Source of the DNA: a virus
Virus record (IMG/VR): IMGVR_UViG_3300027985_000974
Span: 1-42,732 of that record
DNA: 42,732 nt
Reading direction: 5' to 3' (one strand)
Shown here: positions 38,489-42,732 of the stretch, one piece after another
Numbering within the stretch: the first letter of the stretch is position 1
Layout: the number at the start of each line of letters is the position of its first letter
Position numbers and translations under genes: made by a program
The notes under the pieces: model-generated
The model's database searches: none
The model's input: the letters and a program-made list of their open reading frames with translations, nothing else
What the model was told of the DNA's origin: nothing

Positions 38489-40311
38489 GACTTCGGCTCC
38501 CATACCTGCAACCGGCCCTGCGCATCGCGGACCGTCTTCGCGCCCTTGAACCAGCGTCTCATCAGCACCGGTTCGGCCTTGACCTTCACGTCCGGCATCC
38601 ACAGCGAGGCCGTGTCGATCATCAGCTGAGCCAGGGCGTCGCCCATCTCGGGGGCGTGGTCCTCGGGCGCCTCGGCGATGATCTCGTCGTGGATGAACGC
38701 CACCGGCCGGCACCCGTAGAGAGCCTTGGCGGGGTTCACGTAGCAGGCCTTGAACAGCTCCCAGAGCGTGTGCTTGGCGGCGTCGGCCACCAGGCCCTGG
38801 AACAGGGTGTTGGCCCCGTCGCAGAAGCCGATGCCGCCCCGCACCCGGCCCGAGACCTGTTGCTCGATCTGCTTCGGGCCCATGTCGCCGGTGATGACGC
38901 TGATGTACTCGAAGTACCTGCTCATCTCAGGCCACGCGCCCATCCACGCGCGCTTCAGGCTCTCGCCCATCTCGGTGGAGATGGTCCGGCCGTAGCCCCG
39001 GGCGTAGTCCACGAACGTGGCCGCGCCCATGCCACCTGCGTAGCCGAAGTTGGCGATCTTCGAGAGCTGGCGCAGGTCGGCGATCATCTCGTCGCCCGCG
39101 TCGTACCGTCGCTTGGCCTCGGCGTAGTCGATGCCCGCCAGCTTCGCGGCCACGAACAGGTGCGGGTCGAGGTCGTCGTTGAGCGCCTCGGCCAGGCGCG
39201 AGACGCCGAACAGGTTGAGGCAGACCTGGGCCAGGGCCACCATCTCGATGGCGCTCCAGTCCGCGCTCACGAACAGGTGCCCGGGCCGGGGTACGAAGCA
39301 CTCCCGCACGCCGCCCTTGCGCGGCAGCTGCTGCATGTTCGGCCCACCGCACGAGGTCCGGCCGGTGGAGACCAGGACGTTGTAGCGGGCGTTGATGGGC
39401 GTCGCGGCCCCGCCCCAGAGCACCGGCACGAATGTTCCCAGAAGCTTGTCGTCGCCCTGGTACTCGCGCAGGAGCTGGATGGCGTAGTCGTCCACCCGGG
39501 CCAGGGTGTCGTCGTCGGTCTTGGTGGCGCCCTTGTCCGTCTTCGGGGCGAGCGCGCCCAGCGCGCCCTCGACCCGGGCCTTGATCGCCTTCATGTCCTT
39601 GGACACGCCGCCCTTGGACTTGGCCTTGAGGATGCCGGCCTGAAGCAGCTCCGCTCGCTTCGCGAGCGTGGCCTCCAGCAGGTCGATCTCCAGCGCGGCC
39701 ACCGCCTCGGGGTCGGTGCGCATGCCCCAGGCCGAGAGCGCGTGCAGGGCCATGTGCCCGCACACCTGAAGGTTGAGGTCGGCGCAGCCGTGCCCCTCAC
39801 CGCCCTGGGCGAAGAACACGCGGTAGGTGACCTCGGCGTCGCGCTGGGCGTAGGCCACAGCATCAGCCGGCCACCGCTCCAGGGGCACGTCCCGGAGCTC
39901 GCCGTAGCGCGTGCGCCAGGTGTCCTCGCCCTTGGCCAGGTCCTCGTTCAGGTGCTTCGACGCCATGCTTGCGAGCGAGGGTCGGGGGTTGCTGTGCAGG
40001 GTCCCAGCGCGGATCAGCTGCAGCTGCTCGATGACCCCCACGTCCACGATGCGGCCGGCCTCGGGGAGTTCCACGAGCGGCTCCAGCAGGTCCTCGTCGT
40101 GCTCGATGAGCACGGCCAAGTCGTAGGGCGCGTTGTGGAAGATCAGTCCCACGCCATCGGTCGAGGCCAGACCCTTGATCAGGTCCGCCGCGCCCTCATG
40201 CGTGATGACGCCGGACTGGTCGTGAGTGGCCCACGAGACGCAGACCAGGCGTGGGACCAGGAGCCCGGGCTTGATCTGTTCGGTTTCGGTGTCGAGTGCG
40301 AACCAGTGCAT
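38485..40311 (-). CDS. DNA polymerase, family A, with 3'-5' exonuclease
   Basis: 608 aa from ATG 40311. The exonuclease domain (1-180) has D7-x-E9 (LDTETE), D64 (HNAPYD) and Y154/D158 (YAQRD), so proofreading should work. The polymerase domain has motif A at D351 (VSADWSAIEM), the O-helix R414/K418/Y424 (LRQLSKIANFGY) and motif C H541-D542-E543 (FIHDEII). There is no 5'-3' exonuclease domain, as in many phage PolA proteins. This is the phage replicative polymerase. Confidence 0.95.
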   Translation of the reverse strand: MHWFALDTETEQIKPGLLVPRLVCVSWATHDQSGVITHEGAADLIKGLASTDGVGLIFHNAPYDLAVLIEHDEDLLEPLVELPEAGRIVDVGVIEQLQLIRAGTLHSNPRPSLASMASKHLNEDLAKGEDTWRTRYGELRDVPLERWPADAVAYAQRDAEVTYRVFFAQGGEGHGCADLNLQVCGHMALHALSAWGMRTDPEAVAALEIDLLEATLAKRAELLQAGILKAKSKGGVSKDMKAIKARVEGALGALAPKTDKGATKTDDDTLARVDDYAIQLLREYQGDDKLLGTFVPVLWGGAATPINARYNVLVSTGRTSCGGPNMQQLPRKGGVRECFVPRPGHLFVSADWSAIEMVALAQVCLNLFGVSRLAEALNDDLDPHLFVAAKLAGIDYAEAKRRYDAGDEMIADLRQLSKIANFGYAGGMGAATFVDYARGYGRTISTEMGESLKRAWMGAWPEMSRYFEYISVITGDMGPKQIEQQVSGRVRGGIGFCDGANTLFQGLVADAAKHTLWELFKACYVNPAKALYGCRPVAFIHDEIIAEAPEDHAPEMGDALAQLMIDTASLWMPDVKVKAEPVLMRRWFKGAKTVRDAQGRLQVWEPKS

Positions 40312-40877
40312 CAGAGCCCCCCGGCCTCGGCCTCAGCGCGGGTGCAGAAGAAGTGGATCCCGTGCGTGCACTCAACGCGGATGTCGTCGTCGTAGCTGTC
40401 CGGCACGACGGTCTGTCCGAGGCGGTAGACGATCTCCGTGCCGTTGGGCGCAATGTGCAGAATTTCTTGCTCATTACTGCCGTGGAACCGCACCACCTCG
40501 GCGAACTCAGCGCGGCACTTTCGGCCCACAAGGCTGGCGGTGCGCTTCGCCCTGTATGGGATGCGGAGCTCGACGATCACGCCGCCGGCGATCTTCTTCC
40601 ACGCGACGAGATCCCCATCGGGGATCTGGAAGTGAGGCAGGTTGGCGCCCTCCAGGTTGGCGCCCTCCAGGTTGGCGCTCCGCAGGTCGGCGCTCCGCAG
40701 GTCGGCGCTCCGCAGGTCGGCGCTCCGCAGGTCGGCGCCCTCCAGGTTGGCGCTCCACAGGTTGGCGCCCTCCAGGTTGGCGCCCTCCAGGTTGGCGCCC
40801 TCCAGGTTGGCGCGCTTGCCATTCGTGGAGTCTTTCAACCACTCGGCGTGATCGCGCAGGATGTCTTGCAGATCCAT
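40311..40877 (-). CDS. Pentapeptide-repeat protein with DUF5758
   Basis: 188 aa; ATG 40877 with AGGT 5 nt upstream. Residues about 22-80 are pentapeptide repeats ([10 protein letters not shown]), which fold as a right-handed quadrilateral helix resembling DNA. The rest (about 88-185: [45 protein letters not shown]) matches DUF5758, which usually follows such repeats in phages. Pentapeptide proteins can mimic DNA and shield gyrase, but no target is known here. The repeat-coding DNA is built of near-identical 15-bp units. Confidence 0.85.
   Translation of the reverse strand: MDLQDILRDHAEWLKDSTNGKRANLEGANLEGANLEGANLWSANLEGADLRSADLRSADLRSADLRSANLEGANLEGANLPHFQIPDGDLVAWKKIAGGVIVELRIPYRAKRTASLVGRKCRAEFAEVVRFHGSNEQEILHIAPNGTEIVYRLGQTVVPDSYDDDIRVECTHGIHFFCTRAEAEAGGL
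40641..40805 (-). repeat. Eleven tandem 15-bp units in the pentapeptide gene
   Basis: Eleven consecutive units of GTTGGCGCCCTCCAG or GT(C/T)GGCGCTCC(G/A)CAG (plus-strand view) encode five-residue steps [10 protein letters not shown] or ANLWS. Blocks of identical units suggest recent expansion by slippage or unequal crossing-over. Confidence 0.9.
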
Positions 40878-40967
40878 ATGCTACCTCCCCAGGTAGGTGC
40901 GGGGGTCCCGAACCGGCAGGGGGCTACCGGTCCGAGTCGAGTCAGGCGCCCCCGCGCGCCTGGGGGA

Positions 40968-41444
40968 TCAGGCCGCGGCGCCCGGCGCGGCGCTCACGTG
41001 CTCGAACTTGCTCTTGGACATGTCCTTGCCGGCCCTGGTCTTGCCCGCCACGGTGTCGATCTTCACCACCGCCCCGACGAAGGACAGCTTGCCCTCCGCC
41101 GTGGTGGACGCGTTGAGTAGCTGCGAGTCCACGTCCTCGAAGTTGATGCCCAGAGCCGCGGCGGCGATGGCCTTCGCGTCCTTGATGCCGAACAGGTAGG
41201 GGTCGGGCTGGATGCGCGCCATGAAGGCGCAGACCTTGGCCTGGTCGGGGCTGGTGTGCTCGATGGTCTCCAGCTCCCAGACGTGGAACATCTTCCCCTC
41301 CCGGTCGTTGTCCACCAACTTGACGTCGGTGATCCGGAAGGTGCCGGAGCCGGGCAGCACGTAGCTTCCGGACAGGCTATTGGGCGTCGCGGCCTTGGGG
41401 TCGTTCGCCTTGTCGAAGGGGTTCTTCTTGTTGTTGTCGCTCAT
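40968..41444 (-). CDS. Putative ssDNA-binding protein (DUF669-like)
   Basis: 158 aa; ATG 41444. KKNPFDKANDPKAATPNSLS precedes a beta-rich body (GSYVLPGSGTFRITDVKLVD, GKMFHVWELETIEH). The NPFD start and G-Y-x-x-P-G-x-F strand are common to phage SSB-like/DUF669 proteins. An Ala-rich acidic middle and a short Ala/Pro tail follow. Likely coats single-stranded DNA for the polymerase and recombination nucleases. The call is by pattern and by context before polA. Confidence 0.6.
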   Translation of the reverse strand: MSDNNKKNPFDKANDPKAATPNSLSGSYVLPGSGTFRITDVKLVDNDREGKMFHVWELETIEHTSPDQAKVCAFMARIQPDPYLFGIKDAKAIAAAALGINFEDVDSQLLNASTTAEGKLSFVGAVVKIDTVAGKTRAGKDMSKSKFEHVSAAPGAAA

Positions 41445-41467
41445 GTCCTTGTCCTTGTTGTTCTTGG

Positions 41468-41665
41468 TCAGCAGGTGCCGAGGACCAACGCGACCACCAC
41501 GGCCGTGATCAGTCCCAGCACCAGGTTCTCGGCGTGCCCAAGTCGGCGCTCGCGCCGCTCGTGCTCAGCCCAGATCTCGTCCCACTCCCTCTTAGGGAGC
41601 ACCGCCACCTTGCCCGTCCTTGGGTCCACGCCCTGCAGCAGGGCGGGTTGCTTCAGGGCCATCAT
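41468..41665 (-). CDS. Small C-terminally anchored membrane protein (65 aa)
   Basis: ATG 41665 (ATGA overlap; ATG 41662 is the second codon). A soluble charged part (KREWDEIWAEHERRERRLG) is followed by one membrane helix (NLVLGLITAVVVALVLGT) at the extreme C-terminus. An early membrane protein of this size could be an exclusion or host-takeover factor. No family is known. Confidence 0.65.
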   Translation of the reverse strand: MMALKQPALLQGVDPRTGKVAVLPKREWDEIWAEHERRERRLGHAENLVLGLITAVVVALVLGTC

Positions 41666-41928
41666 CGGATCGTCCTCCCGCTCAGCAGCTCCGCCCCGAG
41701 CCGCGCCTTGACGACCTGCGCCGCCTCGGGGCCCGCGGTCTCCAGCACCACGGTCAAGGCCTGGGTCTCTCCGTGCGCCTCGGCTTCGATGAGCGCCACC
41801 GCCACGGCCTGGCGCAGGTACTCGACCGAGGACAGGAGCCGCCCGAGCTCGGGCGCCCACAGCTCGGTGCCGGGCTCGAACGCCTGGATGGCCTGCACGT
41901 GCTTTTGAAAGGCCTCGTCGATGTTCAC
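41662..41928 (-). CDS. Hypothetical helical protein (88 aa)
   Basis: ATG 41928 overlaps the previous stop (ATGA). Predicted all-helical (IDEAFQKHVQAIQAFEPG, LRQAVAVALIEAEAHGE). Acidic and Ala-rich, with no recognisable family. Early operon, second position after the HTH gene. Confidence 0.65.
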   Translation of the reverse strand: MNIDEAFQKHVQAIQAFEPGTELWAPELGRLLSSVEYLRQAVAVALIEAEAHGETQALTVVLETAGPEAAQVVKARLGAELLSGRTIR

Positions 41929-42146
41929 GTCACGCCCTCCTCAAGCCGGTTCCAGTTCAGGGCCGCCTCCACCAGGCGCTCGACCTGGTTCGGCTGGTAG
42001 CCGCGCGTGCACCGGGTGGTGCTGCGGATCCCGGCCCGGTGGTGGAGCAGATCGCTCGCGTGGTGGTAGGCGCAGGTCCGCTCGCCCTCTTTCTGGAACA
42101 GGCGCTGGGCGATCTTCAGTGCCTGATTGGTCAGGTCGTTTGACAT
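41925..42146 (-). CDS. Small hypothetical protein (73 aa)
   Basis: ATG 42146. The body is helical and basic (LTNQALKIAQRLFQKEGERT) with several His and Cys (CAYHHASDLLHHRAG). A metal site is possible but not established. No family is recognised. It follows the first early gene. Confidence 0.6.
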   Translation of the reverse strand: MSNDLTNQALKIAQRLFQKEGERTCAYHHASDLLHHRAGIRSTTRCTRGYQPNQVERLVEAALNWNRLEEGVT

Positions 42147-42220
42147 GACGTGCCTCTCCGTTCGCAGGCGAACCTGCGCTCATACGGCGGGCCCTCGGGC
42201 GGCCCGCGCTCTCGGTTGTT

Positions 42221-42481
42221 TCAGTTCGCCTGGGCGGCGGGCTCAGTCTCGGTGGACCCCTCGGCCATGAAGCGGGCGAACCGCTTCAGCTCGGCGCCGG
42301 TGAACAACACCGACGTTCCCGCGATCTCCTTCGGCGCACGGCGCAGCGTGCCCTTCTGCGCCAGGTCGTAGGCCCTGCCTCGCGTAAGGCCGAACAGTTC
42401 GACCGCGACCTTGATGGTGTAGAGGCGATAGTCTTGGAGTTCCTCCAAGGACTTCGGCATATCCTTCTTGCTGGCGTTCAT
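42221..42481 (-). CDS. Helix-turn-helix protein, first early gene
   Basis: 86 aa from ATG 42481, chosen because AGGGGGA lies 4 nt upstream; the longer open frame to 42676 runs through the control region. IKVAVELFGLTRGRAYDLAQ is a helix-turn-helix and GTLRRAPKEIAGTSVLFTGA a wing, the excisionase/HTH_17 type. As first gene after the putative early promoter it may be Xis or a Cro/anti-repressor-like switch. It is on the far side of the control region from int. Confidence 0.75.
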   Translation of the reverse strand: MNASKKDMPKSLEELQDYRLYTIKVAVELFGLTRGRAYDLAQKGTLRRAPKEIAGTSVLFTGAELKRFARFMAEGSTETEPAAQAN

Positions 42482-42520
42482 CGCGTCCCCCTGCCTTGCC
42501 CCACCACGTTTGAACGAGAT

Positions 42521-42529
42521 GCTATAGCA
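42521..42529 (-). promoter_or_regulatory. Extended -10 early promoter
   Basis: Minus-strand TGC-TATAGC (extended -10, hexamer 42521-42526) lies 40 bp before ATG 42481. The -35 position does not match consensus and is covered by the palindrome at 42538-42555, so binding there could control it. Confidence 0.45.
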
Positions 42530-42537
42530 AGGCAACC

Positions 42538-42555
42538 TGCACCGCGCGTGGTGCA
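42538..42555. promoter_or_regulatory. 18-bp near-perfect palindrome at the early promoter
   Basis: TGCACC, GCGCGT, GGTGCA: the 6-bp arms and the inner CGCG pair, with one mismatch. It occupies the -35 region of the early promoter, which is where an operator would block or activate it. Confidence 0.5.
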
Positions 42556-42557
42556 AG

Positions 42558-42569
42558 TTGTCCTGACAA
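42558..42569. promoter_or_regulatory. TTGTC/GACAA dyad
   Basis: TTGTC-CT-GACAA, 12 bp, lies three bases beyond the larger palindrome. Possibly a second half-operator. No partner is identified. Confidence 0.35.
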
Positions 42570-42588
42570 GTGATTTGATAGTAGTCCG

Positions 42589-42732
42589 AAGAGGGTTGGC
42601 TATAGTTGCGGTCCGTCTCGGTCCGTCCTGTTCGCTCTGTCCGTCCTGTAGACAGGCGAAAAAGAAGCCGTGACACATGTTGCCGCTGTTAACCCTCTGT
42701 GAGGGGCCGCGATATGCGCTGGCAAGTCGGCT
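42589..42732. repeat. Right copy of 144-bp terminal direct repeat
   Basis: Identical to bases 1-144 over its whole length; the true left boundary of the identity cannot be seen because the window starts there. It means no gene is missing at the ends and the control region reads continuously from 42482 into 296. Confidence 0.97.

Noticed and set aside
38656-40395. 579-codon plus-strand open frame
   Set aside because: Antisense to the DNA polymerase gene with intact catalytic motifs; no ribosome site or motifs of its own.
40641-40805. CRISPR-like repeat array
   Set aside because: The 15-bp units are contiguous without spacers and encode pentapeptide repeats.

Overview
The window is one complete, G+C-rich temperate phage genome with its ends overlapping. 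Its last 144 bases (42589-42732) repeat its first 144 (1-144), so the molecule is about 42,588 bp as a circle or carries a 144-bp terminal repeat. An intact tyrosine integrase lies beside a phage-borne 3' half of a tRNA-Ser-like gene (attP), so this is the non-integrated form, not a prophage with flanks. The host is probably a high-GC Gram-negative bacterium. Cys-rich exported proteins, a lipoprotein and Asp-Ala-Gly/Pro-Asp-Ser-Gly-rich linkers resemble those of Myxococcota, but that is inference.

Layout (nearly everything is on the minus strand, so transcription runs right to left). 42481-29979 is the early block: a small HTH protein, an SSB-like protein, a pentapeptide-repeat protein, family A DNA polymerase, RuvC-like nuclease, Cas4-like PD-(D/E)XK nuclease with a C-terminal helix-hairpin-helix segment, DUF3310, ThyX, an SF2 helicase and a primase-helicase. 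Most are chained by ATGA or GTGA start/stop overlaps. 29978-28553 is an accessory island with two homologous plus-strand genes facing small minus-strand genes. 28552-17342 encodes packaging, a Mu-gpT-type head (portal, S49 protease with nested scaffold, decoration-like protein, capsid), connector, tail tube and tail chaperones with a probable programmed frameshift. A plus-strand HTH gene with its own operator-like site interrupts it. 17358-6074 encodes the tape measure and tail-tip proteins of a siphovirus-like tail. The last two genes carry Sec signal peptides, and one looks like an SGNH hydrolase.

6064-3519 is the lysis region: a holin-like two-TM protein, a second membrane protein, a stand-alone response-regulator receiver domain, a zinc amidase and a spanin-like protein. 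3429-1819 is a moron/lysogeny region with its own near-consensus promoter, two ribbon-helix-helix proteins and a Cys-rich lipoprotein. 1820-1368 holds a candidate plus-strand small RNA and attP with phased arm-type repeats. 1367-297 is the integrase. 1-296 joined to 42482-42588 is a non-coding control region full of inverted repeats.

The most unusual points are the receiver protein between holin and endolysin, exported tail-tip proteins, the diverged gene pair on the opposite strand, a candidate small RNA next to attP, and leaderless-type promoters. I saw no CI/LexA-like repressor, transposase or CRISPR array.
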